Below are positions 26,492 through 35,380 of a stretch of 46,107 bases of DNA, piece after piece. The translations under genes and the position numbers were made by a program. The stretch comes from Prolixibacteraceae bacterium (lineage in GTDB: Bacteria; Bacteroidota; Bacteroidia; Bacteroidales; Prolixibacteraceae): NCBI GenBank assembly GCA_019459485.1, contig JAIBEZ010000070.1, positions 1 through 46,107 on the forward strand, read 5' to 3'. Position 1 is the stretch's first letter. The number at the start of each line of letters is the position of its first letter. The notes beneath the pieces are model-generated. The model was not told the DNA's origin. It searched no databases and saw only the letters and a program-made list of their open reading frames with translations.

Positions 26492-29400
26492 TTATGTTGT
26501 TTCTATTATTGCTATTTCTTCGGCTGTTAAATCGTAAAGTTGGTAAACCAATTGGTCGATTTGGGTTTCAAGATCGGTTGTATCAATTTCGGGTTTTTTT
26601 GATTTATCACAGATTATACTTTCAATAATTTCCCTGATTTTATTACTGTCTTTGAATGGCACACAAGGGAATAGCTTGCAATTTTCAATCAGAATTTTTT
26701 GGAATAATTCCTTTTCAATATCCAAGAATAGAAATTTGTGATAGAAATTTATCAATTTACTGTTTAGTAATGCGGTCAATTCAAAGACCGTGATATCAGA
26801 CATAGGAATTATTGCGAATCCAATTTGTGTAAAATATAAAGACTAGTCAGTAAGGCCAGCATATATTTTAGGCGGATTACCTGACACTATTTGTCTAACA
26901 ATTACTCTTGGTTCTGTAAAAAATCTTTCTTCTCTTTGTGCACCAAGCCAAGAACCATACCTAATAAATCCGTTTTCTTTGCCGGCAACGAAATATGGAA
27001 CAATATTCTCTCCTTTGATAAGGGGCTTGTATTCATCAGATAATTTCACTTCAGAATGAAATTCTTTGTTTTCTATTAGTTCTTTTGAATGACCTTTATA
27101 CTTGTCGTATGGTGTAATTCCAAGTGTAAAGTCTGCAATTTCTTCTAACCGTTTTCCTTTCCCGTGTATCTTCTTTAATGGTTTTAAGATTTCATCAGAA
27201 ATATAAATATTGAATTTTGGTTCGTTATAAATTTCCCAAGACTTTTTGGGAACAATATATTTTAGTGTTTCATCTAATTTGGTTATTTGTTCATCTTTCT
27301 TGTATGCTAATGTATAACAAGCATCAAATACGCCGTTCTTTTTAAACTCAATAATTACTGCTTCTACAGTAGCATCTTCAAATACTTTTTCTGGAAGCTT
27401 TACGATACCATAGATTTCATCTTTTATTAGGTTGCGTAAACTTTGATAAGACGAACCCATTAGAATAGAATTCGGCATTATGAAAGAAAAATGACCGAAA
27501 TTTTTTAAAAGGCTAAATGCTCGCTCTACAAATGTTGAGTATAGATTTACCCTATTTGAGGAAGTTGGATAATTAGCAAAAATAAATTTGACAAAATTAT
27601 TGTCTAATTCTTTCAAGTCAATATACGGCGGATTCCCAATCACCACATCAAACCCAACAAAATCACCGTTATCATTCAAAACTTCAGGAAACTCGAACCG
27701 CCATTCAAAAGCATTTTCGTAAATCCTGTTGTTGGTAATTTCTTCGAGTTCGGTTTCCAGTTTCCGGAGTTCTGTAGTCAGCAGTTCCGTCTTTTTATTG
27801 AATACCTTCTTTTCGGTTTTGCCCAACTCAAACAAACCTTGCTGATTGCTGTGCAGGTAAAGTTCGCCTTTCAGCTTGTTGAGCTTCAAGAGGCGTTTGT
27901 CGTTCGCTGCAATTTCGCTTTCAAAGTCGTTTTTAATCTGGTTGATCAGTTTTTCCATTGCCCGTTTTTCGTCTTTGCTCCGGGCATTCCGGTAGGTCAT
28001 TACGGCTAACCGGTAGCTGTCAATCGTCCATTTGCTTTTCCGCAATGCCTTTTTAATGTCAGCATCCAACGCATACCTGCTAATCAGCGAGTTTCCGCAT
28101 TTAATATTTATATCAATGTTCGGGAGAGTTTCAAGCTCGGTTTCGTTTTTGTAATAAGCGTTTTTCAACAATTCAATCCATAAACGCAAACGGCAAATTT
28201 TAACTGAATTGGGGTTTATGTCAACGCCAAACAAACAATTTTCAATAATCGTCTGCTTTTCGTGAAACAAAGTTTCCTGTATGCGCTGGCTTTCTTTGTT
28301 GGTGGGGTTGTACTCAAATAGTTCTCCGTCTTCGTCGGTAACAATCAATTCATCGTTTACCACTTCAAAATGATATTCTTTCAAACGTCTGCCTTCTCGA
28401 TCCTGTAGTATTTTTAAGTCGTTTTTTATGGCAATCATTTCATTGAGTGCCGAAACCAAAAAATGCCCCGAACCTACAGCAGGGTCGCAAATTTTCAGAT
28501 CATTTATAATTTTGTTGGCTTCGTTTCGGTCTTCAATTTTATCGTAGAGCGAATGAATATCGGCACAATTCCAACCTTTGGTTTCGTTGAATTTTTGAAC
28601 CACCGCTTTGCGAATGGTTTCGCGGCACATATACATGGTTATAAAACCAGGTGTAAAGAAAGAGCCGTCTTTATAGCCGTTTATTTTTTCGAAAATCAAT
28701 CCAAGAACCGAAGCATTGATAAGACTTTTATTGTCTTCCTGAATTTCTTCGCTGCCTTCGCTTGCAAAATCGTAAGCATTAAGAAACTCAAAGAGATATT
28801 CAAGCGGATTGATATGGCCTGTTCGTTTTTTGCCTTTATCGTCTTTTATTACGGTCGAGGAATAAATCGGAATTGTCTTGTCGTTGCGTAAATTGCTTAT
28901 GAATAGCGTAGTATGTTCTATTTCTGTTGGCTCAAAGAGCGAACTGTTCAAATAAGGAACTTTGGCGAATAGCGTTTTAATATCTACGTTTCGTTCGTCT
29001 TGCTTGCGTGCGAGCACTTGAAAAAACAAGCTGTTCAAATCATCGTAATCTTTGATTTTATCAAAACTTAGAAACTCGTATGATTTATCGCCTTTCCCTT
29101 CATTACGGGACGAGTTGTGATAGGTAATTAGTTGTGCTTCTAAAAGTTTTAGGAATAAAATTCGGTTTATCCATGTGATACTCAATTCAAGCCCAACATT
29201 AAAAAGTCGTTCTTGTAAGTTTGCCCCAAACTGGCTAGGTTTTTCAAGCCGTGTTATTTTGTCAAGGCTGTCTAACTGGATAATTGCATTTTCAAGAAAC
29301 GAGCCTGTATTTCGTTCGCCTTCTTTGTTGCGTTCAATTAGTTTTTTACTTCCGACTTTGGTTTCCGTTAACCCAATTATGTGAAGCAATTCGCCGTAAA

Positions 29401-30184
29401 ATCGTTTGTCAAGGCTGTTGCTGTCGTTTGCAAAAGGAAGTTTTAAAAGGTGTTCGGGCGAAAATAATTTGAATAACGAAATGAGTTTATTATCGTCTTT
29501 TTGGTCATGGTTTCGTAAAGGTTTTTCATACTCACGAATATTGAACCACGTAAACTCGATATCGTGTTTTATGTCGGCAATATATGGCTCGGCAATTTGT
29601 TTATAGAAAAAATCAGTGGTTTTGCCGCCTGAACTCCCATTTTCAAAGTCAATAAATTTCCGAACCAGTTCTTTATTTTGAGCAAAATGTTTTTCAAAAA
29701 TATGTGCATCAAAAATAAACCATTCGTTAATGTTGGTTGCAATAAGATATTTAATTTCAATATTTTTCTGTGTAATCCTTTCACGTAAATAATACAAAAC
29801 CAATTCTTGAAAAGCTTTCACATTAATTTTTGAAAGCATTTGCTCCTGTGTATCCCCAGGAGCGAATGCTTTCAGCATTTCAACTTTGCTGGACGGTTTT
29901 TTAGCTTCAATTATCACCCCAACCGTACTTGTGGCTTTATCTCCATTGTGGATTACAAGGTCGTTCCGTCCTTTGGTATTAATGAAATGGTTCTGTTTGT
30001 AATATGTATCTTTTAGAAAGTCGGAAACAAGGTTTTTATGAAATTCTTCCGATTCCCTGTCATCAATCCTGTCAAGTAACTGGATCAAATTGGTCTTGAA
30101 ACTCTCGATTTCAGTCCTGTTTGGTTTTACTTTCAGAAAGGCTTTATTAAGTGCCTTCCGAGGTGTCAAGATTCGTATTTCCAT
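26492..30184 (-). pseudogene. Type IIG restriction-modification enzyme split by an in-frame TAG
   Basis: From ATG 30184 the frame encodes 1113 residues, then TAG (26843-26845), then 116 more residues in the same frame to 26492. The N-terminus has a PD-(D/E)xK nuclease (Asp75, then Glu93-x-Lys95 in 'VIIEAKKPSS'). The N6-adenine methylase has motif I DPAVGSGHFL (about 566) and motif IV GNPPYIDL (about 847). The target-recognition part has 'GITPYDKYKGH' and 'PRVIVRQIVSGNPPKIYAGL'. The piece after the stop ('LTALLNSKLINFYHKFLF', 'IDQLVYQLYDLTAEEIAI') is the normal C-terminus of Eco57I/TaqI-like enzymes. The upstream in-frame GTG at 30253 lies before a likely promoter box and is not used. The enzyme is probably inactive or altered; activity without the tail is possible. 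Confidence 0.85.
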
Positions 30185-30220
30185 TAAATAGAATTCTCTT
30201 AAAATGTTAATTATTACCCA

Positions 30221-30228
30221 CAAATATA
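30221..30228 (-). promoter_or_regulatory. Candidate -7 box for the restriction-modification gene
   Basis: On the minus strand the site reads TATATTTG, matching TAnnTTTG. It is 37 bases before the ATG at 30184, which supports that start. No good -33 box is seen. Confidence 0.35.
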
Positions 30229-30429
30229 CAATTATCCGTGGGTGCGTTGGCACGAAATCGGCTCTTTTGCAAACGTTGAATATGTATAGGTTTGAGCGGT
30301 TTGCAAATCCCGATGAATCGGGACAAGTTATGCTGTTTTGTGCGTGGGCTGTTTATTATTTCGTTTTTTATTTTCTGCCTTTATGTAGCAAATTTGTATC
30401 AAAAACAATTAATGTTTTTAGTTTATAGC

Positions 30430-30657
30430 TCATTTATTGTCCGCTTTGGTTTCGGCATTTAGGAATACCGATTTTTGGGAATCAGGCTTTGTACTGCCAA
30501 TATATTTACCCAAATACCACTCGCTTTTAGGGTTTTCTTCAATGGAAATAATTGAGACCTTTTTAATTGTATCATAACCGTCTTCATAGCCTTCGGTAAT
30601 TACCAAAGCTTCTTGCGGCATTTGTTTTAGTTTTTCGATTAGTTCGGCAACGGTCAT
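30430..30657 (-). CDS. Small acidic protein of unknown function
   Basis: The 75-residue protein begins MTVAELIEKLKQMPQEALVI, followed by 'EGYEDGYDTIKKVSIISIEE'. This opening is typical of small cytosolic proteins in mobile or phage-like contexts. It starts eight bases after the PIN gene, so it is the third gene of the PIN cassette. I do not recognise a named family. Confidence 0.6.
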   Translation of the reverse strand: MTVAELIEKLKQMPQEALVITEGYEDGYDTIKKVSIISIEENPKSEWYLGKYIGSTKPDSQKSVFLNAETKADNK

Positions 30658-30665
30658 TTGAAAAT

Positions 30666-31154
30666 TTACATTTGATTGTTTATGGTGTCGTTGGGCAGTG
30701 AGAAATACCGCAGGTCTAATATTGTTTGGTTGAGGTGTAGAAAATCTTTATCCGTCGTAATAAGTGGAGCACCGATTACTTTTGCAGTAGCAGCAATCCA
30801 TAAATCGTTTTTACCCATTTTAATAGCTGAACCATTGAGTAACTCACCATTTGAATCTTCTGTTTTTCGTTTGCTGAAAGCATCGATAAACGAGTATGCC
30901 GCCATTAAACCTTCGTCTTTTGCAGCAATATCAACAATAATTGAGTTTGAAAGTAACATATTCAATGTTTCCATTTTATTCTTCCCCCAGTTACGCTGTT
31001 TGGCAAACGATAATAATTCGCCTTTGGTAACCGAAGAGATAATTGGGACACAATCGGAAGCGGTTATTTGAAGATCGGCTTCTATTTTTTCTGCAACAGA
31101 ATTTTGGGTGAGGTAATGAACCAAAACACATGAATCAAGTACAAACCTTCTCAT
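30666..31154 (-). CDS. PIN-domain ribonuclease, VapC-like toxin
   Basis: The 162-residue protein is a PIN domain with the expected acidic residues: Asp7 in 'FVLDSCVLVHYL', Glu46 in 'TKGELLSFA', Asp117 in 'GKNDLWIAATA' and Asp135 in 'LITTDKDFLHL'. All four look intact, so it should be an active Mg-dependent RNase. It starts six bases after the stop of the 308-residue gene and is followed eight bases later by the 75-residue gene. A toxin role is inferred from family and context; a repair-type PIN nuclease is possible. Confidence 0.88.
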   Translation of the reverse strand: MRRFVLDSCVLVHYLTQNSVAEKIEADLQITASDCVPIISSVTKGELLSFAKQRNWGKNKMETLNMLLSNSIIVDIAAKDEGLMAAYSFIDAFSKRKTEDSNGELLNGSAIKMGKNDLWIAATAKVIGAPLITTDKDFLHLNQTILDLRYFSLPNDTINNQM

Positions 31155-31160
31155 ATTGTA

Positions 31161-32087
31161 TTAATCTAATTCGTGAATAATTTCTTCCCATGATTCTTCT
31201 CCAGGCCACTTGCCCATAATTGATGCAAATGGATTTAGCGACTTGCGTTCTTTTAATTGGTAGTCGATCTGCTGTTGCACTGTTAATGCCTGTGGAATTT
31301 TTGTAAAATATTTATCTGCTTTGCCCGGTTCCGAAAAATTATTGATCTCGATAAATGATAATTTGCCATTTGGTTTGTAATGTGCCATACCGGTAATGGT
31401 AAGCTCTTTGCCAACATATTCAAGCATTTGAAGAAATAAGGCTTCATCACGAACTGTTGCATTTATTGTACCGTCGAGTGTGACTAAAACAACTTTTTGT
31501 TTTGAATACTTTAGCTCATCGAATGTGCCTAAAACCGTAACCTTACCAGGTTCAGGAATATTTTCTTCCAACAATTCAATTTTTTTGAAATCATCGATTT
31601 TTAATTCTATTTCCGGTACAGTTTGTCTGTTGGATAAATGGAAAACCTGGTTTTTCCCTGAAAAGTTCTTCTTAAACTTAATCAGCGATTTTAACAACGA
31701 TTTATCAAGGTTGTCTTTGTCTTCGCTGTCGATTAATGCCGCCCTGAACGATTTAATCACCAATGCCATGGGGGTTAATTGTTGCAAATCACCCCAGAGT
31801 TCAGGTTTAAAAGCATCCAATTGAAATGATTTAACTGAATCGGCAAAATAATTACAATCAATCAACATTGTCGTACCGTTTACCTCATCTGAGACTAATT
31901 TTTCGAGCCTGATTTCGCTTGCTCTTTTGAATTGGGCAGACAACTCAATATCACTAAAACCAAACACTTTCAGCATAAGCGCTTTTTGAGCAATTTCTTT
32001 TGTGCTTTTAGCCAATAAACCCAACCGGTCAAATTCTATTTGTCCGTGATCTCTATTTTCACCAACTATTTTAATATCGTAATTCAT
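31161..32087 (-). CDS. Large putative antitoxin preceding the PIN toxin
   Basis: I recognise no named family in this 308-residue protein. Residues about 1-70 look like an alpha/beta domain ('GLLAKSTKEIAQKALMLKVF'). Residues about 185-260 form a beta-rich, OB-like segment ('VTVLGTFDELKYSKQKVVLV', 'ELTITGMAHYKPNGKLSFIE'). The last 24 residues ('NPFASIMGKWPGEESWEEII') resemble the toxin-wrapping tail at the end of antitoxins paired with PIN proteins. The ATG is preceded by a strong Shine-Dalgarno (AAAGGAGG, five bases away), unusual for Bacteroidota. With a six-base gap to the PIN gene, an antitoxin role is the best inference, though it is two to four times larger than common VapB proteins. Confidence 0.6.
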   Translation of the reverse strand: MNYDIKIVGENRDHGQIEFDRLGLLAKSTKEIAQKALMLKVFGFSDIELSAQFKRASEIRLEKLVSDEVNGTTMLIDCNYFADSVKSFQLDAFKPELWGDLQQLTPMALVIKSFRAALIDSEDKDNLDKSLLKSLIKFKKNFSGKNQVFHLSNRQTVPEIELKIDDFKKIELLEENIPEPGKVTVLGTFDELKYSKQKVVLVTLDGTINATVRDEALFLQMLEYVGKELTITGMAHYKPNGKLSFIEINNFSEPGKADKYFTKIPQALTVQQQIDYQLKERKSLNPFASIMGKWPGEESWEEIIHELD

Positions 32088-32092
32088 TGTTG

Positions 32093-32100
32093 CCTCCTTT
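32093..32100 (-). promoter_or_regulatory. Strong Shine-Dalgarno of the large putative antitoxin gene
   Basis: AAAGGAGG on the minus strand, five bases before the ATG at 32087. Most genes in the window lack such a site, so it fixes this start and hints at a different origin for the cassette. Confidence 0.7.
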
Positions 32101-32104
32101 CTGA

Positions 32105-32350
32105 TTATTCAACTGGAAATCCAATTTTATTGAGGTTTTTCTTAATCTCATTATCCAAATATACAGCTTTTTGCATTTGTTCTTTTAAAGTAACTGTAAG
32201 CAACTGCATTTTGTCGTCAAAATCAACCCCGTCGTCTTCGGCTTCTTTAAAGTCAATATATCTGCCGGGAGTGAGTATGTAATTGTTCTTCCGTACATCT
32301 TGTATGTTTGCCGATTTACAAAATGCAGGAATATCTTTATATAACCACAA
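32105..32350 (-). pseudogene. hsdM: C-terminal remnant of a type I methylase (HsdM)
   Basis: The frame encodes the end of HsdM: 'YKDIPAFCKSANIQDVRKNN', 'YILTPGRYIDFKEAEDDGVD', 'LKEQMQKAVYLDNEIKKNL'. The LTPGRYV-type motif and the following helix are diagnostic of the HsdM C-terminus. The start codon would be TTG and an in-frame TAG is only two codons further upstream, so about 400 N-terminal residues, including the methylase core, are missing. The break lies at about 32345-32350. The remnant sits 17 bases before the large-antitoxin gene, suggesting the cassette was once embedded in a type I restriction operon. Confidence 0.8.
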
Positions 32351-32393
32351 GTCTTCCTATTGTCCAATCAACTTGATGCATGTAACTATTCCC

Positions 32394-32631
32394 TGCCAAA
32401 CAAATCTTTGGCAAATCGCTGGAAGACATTGTTGGTTTATGTTTTCGTTGGATTTCGGAAAGGGTAGGAGGCATGTTGTTCAATTGGTTTTTTGGTTTTT
32501 CAAATGTATGGTTTTCAGAGTAAGTTACACAAGATTATTGTAATTTTTTTATGATCATTTTTCATTGGGGCAATTGTAAACAAAAACTGGTTGTATGCCC
32601 CGTTCCTATGGAACTCATTAAATACTTTAAA
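32394..32631. repeat. Direct repeat copy A, about 240 bp
   Basis: Starts TGCCAAACAAATCTTTGGCA, which is itself an inverted repeat, and runs to the AAATACTTTAAA region. It matches 33620-33864 along its length with scattered substitutions and small indels. Shared words include TTTCAAATGTATGGTTTTCA and AATTGTAAACAAAAACTG. No coding potential is clear. Confidence 0.8.
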
Positions 32632-32665
32632 ACGCAAGTCCACGGATTGAAATCGGTATTTGCAA

Positions 32666-32696
32666 CTCATCGGATGACCGGAAGTCATCCGATGAG
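32666..32696. repeat. Perfect 13-bp hairpin
   Basis: CTCATCGGATGAC (32666-32678), CGGAA loop, GTCATCCGATGAG (32684-32696), with further TGC/GCA pairing outside. There is no T-run on either side, so it is not a normal terminator. It may be a REP-like element or a protein-binding site. Confidence 0.6.
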
Positions 32697-32712
32697 GCAA
32701 ATCGCAGGGCAT

Positions 32713-32829
32713 TTATTCTGTCGGCTTGTTAATGTTTTTATCCTGGTCTTCCCGTTTTTCGTTACGGGCGCCGTAATCAACTACCTTGCGGGCATTGAGG
32801 TAGGCAGTAAAAATCGGGTTTCGCGGTGC
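32713..32829 (-). pseudogene. Stranded 3' end of an unidentified gene
   Basis: A 38-codon frame (APRNPIFTAYLNARKVVDYG, then ARNEKREDQDKNINKPTE and stop) uses codons with the GC pattern of real genes, but a TGA lies five codons before it. It looks like the tail of a longer deleted protein. The family is not recognised. Confidence 0.4.
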
Positions 32830-32942
32830 TAAAACAAAACATCAACCTGGCAGTCACTTGTGGTTCTTCTACGGTCACTTATTCCGCATTTATCGGGGGT
32901 TCAAAGAGTTGTGTATTTATCACCTGTGCGCTGAGTAAAAAG

Positions 32943-33557
32943 TTATTTGCATATCCTGCCAATGTATTCGGAAGCCTTACTATATGAATTTAATAAAGCG
33001 TTATTCCAGTCGATACATGCATTTTTCTTGTCATTAAGCTTATAATAAGCTACGCCTCTGTAAAAATAGGATGCACCATCCTTAGGATTTAATATTAATA
33101 GCTCATTATAATCCTTTATTGTATTAAGATAATTTTCCATCTTGAAATTCAAATTAGCTCTCCTTCTAAAATATCTTTCATCTTCTGAGTCAAGATTGAT
33201 GGAATTACTATAATACGTTAATGCCATTGCATCCTTATTTAGTTTTTCATAACATATTCCAATCAGATACGGATACTCAGCCTCATCAGGTATAACTTTA
33301 AAGCAGTACTCAAAATCGGCAATTGCTAATTCATAAGCTGATTTATTAAAATAGGCACCCCCTCTTTTATAGAAATAAATGGAGTTTCCTGGATTTATAC
33401 TTATTGCTTTGCTGAAATAACTAATAGCCTCATCATTCTTTAAACTGTCAAGATATTTTAGACCAATATTGTAAAGATCATTATCTTCATAATCGTTTAC
33501 CTGTGCATTTAAATTTGAAAATTGCAATATTGCAATTACGATTATTACATATTTCAT
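32943..33557 (-). CDS. Secreted tetratricopeptide-repeat protein
   Basis: The 204-residue protein has a signal peptide (MKYVIIVIAILQFSNLNA, cleavage near Ala18). Four to five TPR units of 34 residues follow ('AISYFSKAISINPGNSIYFY', 'AIADFEYCFKVIPDEAEYPY', 'ALTYYSNSINLDSEDERYFR', 'NTIKDYNELLILNPKDGASY'). Such proteins are periplasmic scaffolds for protein contacts. It lies between the two copies of the about 240-bp direct repeat, so it may have arrived or been duplicated with them. Partner unknown. Confidence 0.82.
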   Translation of the reverse strand: MKYVIIVIAILQFSNLNAQVNDYEDNDLYNIGLKYLDSLKNDEAISYFSKAISINPGNSIYFYKRGGAYFNKSAYELAIADFEYCFKVIPDEAEYPYLIGICYEKLNKDAMALTYYSNSINLDSEDERYFRRRANLNFKMENYLNTIKDYNELLILNPKDGASYFYRGVAYYKLNDKKNACIDWNNALLNSYSKASEYIGRICK

Positions 33558-33619
33558 AATTATTAGTTTTTGTTTTAATTTTCATACCACTGGGTAGCTC
33601 ACATCCCCTAAAAACCGTT

Positions 33620-33864
33620 TGCCAAACAAATCTTTGGCAAATCGCAGGAAGACATTGTTGCAATGTATTTTCGTTGGATTTCGGGAAGGGTAGGAGGCAA
33701 GTAGTTCAATGTCAATTGGATTTTTTGGTTTTTCAAATGTATGGTTTTCAAAATAAATTATGCAAGGTTATTGTATTTTTTTTATGATCATTTTTTCATT
33801 GGGGGCCAATTGTAAACAAAAACTGATTGCAGGCTCCGTTCCCACGGAACTTACTATTTAAAAC
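33620..33864. repeat. Direct repeat copy B, about 240 bp
   Basis: Second copy of the 32394-32631 sequence in the same orientation, 1226 bp apart. The leading inverted repeat TTGCCAAA-CAAATC-TTTGGCAA is intact. Confidence 0.8.
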
Positions 33865-33898
33865 CAAAGAGACAAGGCATTGCCTTGTCTCTTTGGTT
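33862..33898 (-). terminator. Very strong terminator of the FN3-like gene
   Basis: AACCAAAGAGACAAGGCA (33862-33879) and TGCCTTGTCTCTTTGGTT (33881-33898) form an 18-base palindrome with a minimal loop, followed by TTTTAAA on the minus strand. It lies about 85 bases past the stop at 33982. Confidence 0.75.
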
Positions 33899-33981
33899 AT
33901 TGTTTACCTTCTGCCCATCCGTCTGTGTTTTTTCCTTTGCTGAAGGTTCTTTTATTACACTCAATAGTCAGTCAGGACAAA

Positions 33982-34596
33982 TCATGTCACAATGTGCATG
34001 ATTGGATCGTTGTAGGGTAAAGTAGTATTGGAGGTAACTACAGCCACCCTAAACCAGTATTTGGTAACGGGGTTAAGGTTGGTGAGTTCTACAGAAGCTT
34101 TGCCTGTAACTTCGGCAATCTTCCATGCATCGTCTGTATCGGGCAATACGTTAATGCTTAGTTGCCAGATGTACGATTTGGCGCCCGGTACGGCTTGCCT
34201 TCTGAGAAATACTGAGCCGGAGCTCTTGCCAGCTTCTGCGCTAAATTCTGACCGTTGGGCTGGTATGGGTTGTTTTGCCAAATTAAAGCCTGCACTGATT
34301 ACAATTGCAGTGTCTTCGTCGGCAATCCGCTCTACATACCTGGCTTCTTTACGCATTTTGTCATTCCATACCTCTTCAGACTGGCGCATCAGAACTGTAT
34401 TTTCCTTTCCACCATTGCGGGCATCTAAATAACGTGTTTCAAGAAGATCAGTAGCATCTTTTAGTTCATCTAATGGGACATCCGGATTCGGGAATGAAGG
34501 ATTATCGCTCATTTCCGAATGGACCTTCCTTCCCCTTAAAATTTTTTCAGGAATTGGAAGCTGAATAAAATCAAAAACTACATGGACTTTTTTCAT
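33982..34596 (-). CDS. Fibronectin type III-like protein without signal peptide
   Basis: The 204-residue protein has a helical N-terminal half ('DVPLDELKDATDLLETRYLD', 'EEVWNDKMRKEARYVERIAD') and a C-terminal FN3-like sandwich (about 105-204; 'YIWQLSIN', 'KASVELTNLNPVTKYWFRVA'). No signal peptide or lipobox is present. The phrase 'AGFNLAKQPIPAQRS' is typical of a Bacteroidota family that I cannot name. It is probably cytosolic or exported by a route not visible here. Its upstream region carries the 21-bp CTTAAG array. Confidence 0.65.
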   Translation of the reverse strand: MKKVHVVFDFIQLPIPEKILRGRKVHSEMSDNPSFPNPDVPLDELKDATDLLETRYLDARNGGKENTVLMRQSEEVWNDKMRKEARYVERIADEDTAIVISAGFNLAKQPIPAQRSEFSAEAGKSSGSVFLRRQAVPGAKSYIWQLSINVLPDTDDAWKIAEVTGKASVELTNLNPVTKYWFRVAVVTSNTTLPYNDPIMHIVT

Positions 34597-34861
34597 GGGT
34601 TTAAAATTTTAGATTAAAGAATAAATATCAATACACGGTTTTTTTATTTATAAGTATTACTATTGAGTTCTTTTTAATCGGCAACATTCATAAAACTGCC
34701 TTCCATTTTAATAATCTGCAAGTTTTTTTTAGTTCTACAATCGCTTCTATATTGAAATCTTAAGTATTTTTAGTTTTAACGATTACTATATTTATTATAA
34801 CTGGTGATTTATAAATTATAACTTTTCTTAATTTATATATTTATAAGTTTATTTTGTAAAA

Positions 34862-34975
34862 ACTTAAGCTATACAGAAAATAACTTAAGTTGTCAGGCTA
34901 TTTACTTAAGTTATTGATTGAACAACTTAAGTAATCTGATAATTATCTTAAGATATTGATTGAAATGCTTACGTA
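34862..34975. repeat. Array of CTTAAG palindromes at 21-bp spacing
   Basis: CTTAAG begins at 34863, 34884, 34905, 34926 and 34947, and a degenerate CTTACG begins at 34968, so each step is exactly 21 bp, two helical turns. Several copies are wider palindromes (AACTTAAGTT at 34882-34891). The 14-15 bases between are mostly not conserved, except TATTGATTGAA, which recurs. The same spacing could reflect a decayed heptad-coding repeat, but stops interrupt the frames. Confidence 0.8.
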
Positions 34976-35222
34976 ATGCTTCTTGTAGCGATTTATTTCT
35001 ATCGTTAAATGTTATCAATAGAACTAATAGAAGAAGATTTAGTGCTAATTTACAAAATAAATTAATACATTTATGTATTGATCGCAATTATTTATGAAAA
35101 TAATTACATTTTATCTAAAGTATAATTGAAGGAGGTTTTTTTTTTGTTCTGTAAAGAATCGTGTGGGTAATCAGAATGCAAATAGAGAATAAAATAAGTC
35201 ATAAAAGAAAGAGATATTGATA

Positions 35223-35380
35223 GTTCATATTCATAACTCACCCCGAAGTCCGCAGGCGGCCTTCCCCCCTCTCTTTAAAAAAGAGAGGGGGAGAGCATCG
35301 CAGATGCGACGGGGTGAGTAACCAATTACAATATAAATCTATTCCCGTTTCATAATTACCCATACAAAACGTTATAGAGC
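35223..35380. repeat. Tandem palindromic repeat, unit 1
   Basis: Starts near GTTCATATTCATA, then a long imperfect palindrome (ACTCACCCC at 35236 to GGGGTGAGT at 35319). A linker follows that ends in ACAAAACGTTATAGAGC (35364-35380). Unit 2 follows directly. A third copy of the palindrome is at 43021-43103. Confidence 0.75.

Larger units (their letters stand above)
32351..32942. other. Gene-poor segment with repeat copy, hairpin and a gene tail
   Basis: From left to right the segment holds direct-repeat copy A (32394-32631), a perfect 13-bp hairpin (32666-32696) and the end of a lost gene (minus strand, 32713-32829). No complete gene is present. Confidence 0.6.
33558..33981. other. Gene-free region holding direct-repeat copy B and a terminator
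   Basis: Upstream of the TPR gene. Direct-repeat copy B (33620-33864) fills most of it. The strong hairpin at 33862-33898 follows, then about 80 bases to the stop of the FN3-like gene. No reading frame is supported. Confidence 0.6.

Noticed and set aside
26843-26845. TAG as pyrrolysine or other recoding site
   Set aside because: No recoding element or pyl context is visible and restriction enzymes are not known to use it; a nonsense mutation or sequencing error is simpler.
26492-30184. Phase-variable switching of the restriction gene by inversion
   Set aside because: No inverted repeats or recombinase gene flank the specificity part.
32666-32696. Intrinsic terminator
   Set aside because: The stem is perfect but there is no T-run on either strand.
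34862-34975. CRISPR-like array
   Set aside because: The conserved part of each unit is only 6-8 bases and the period is 21 bp; CRISPR repeats are longer, with spacers of their own, and no cas gene is present.
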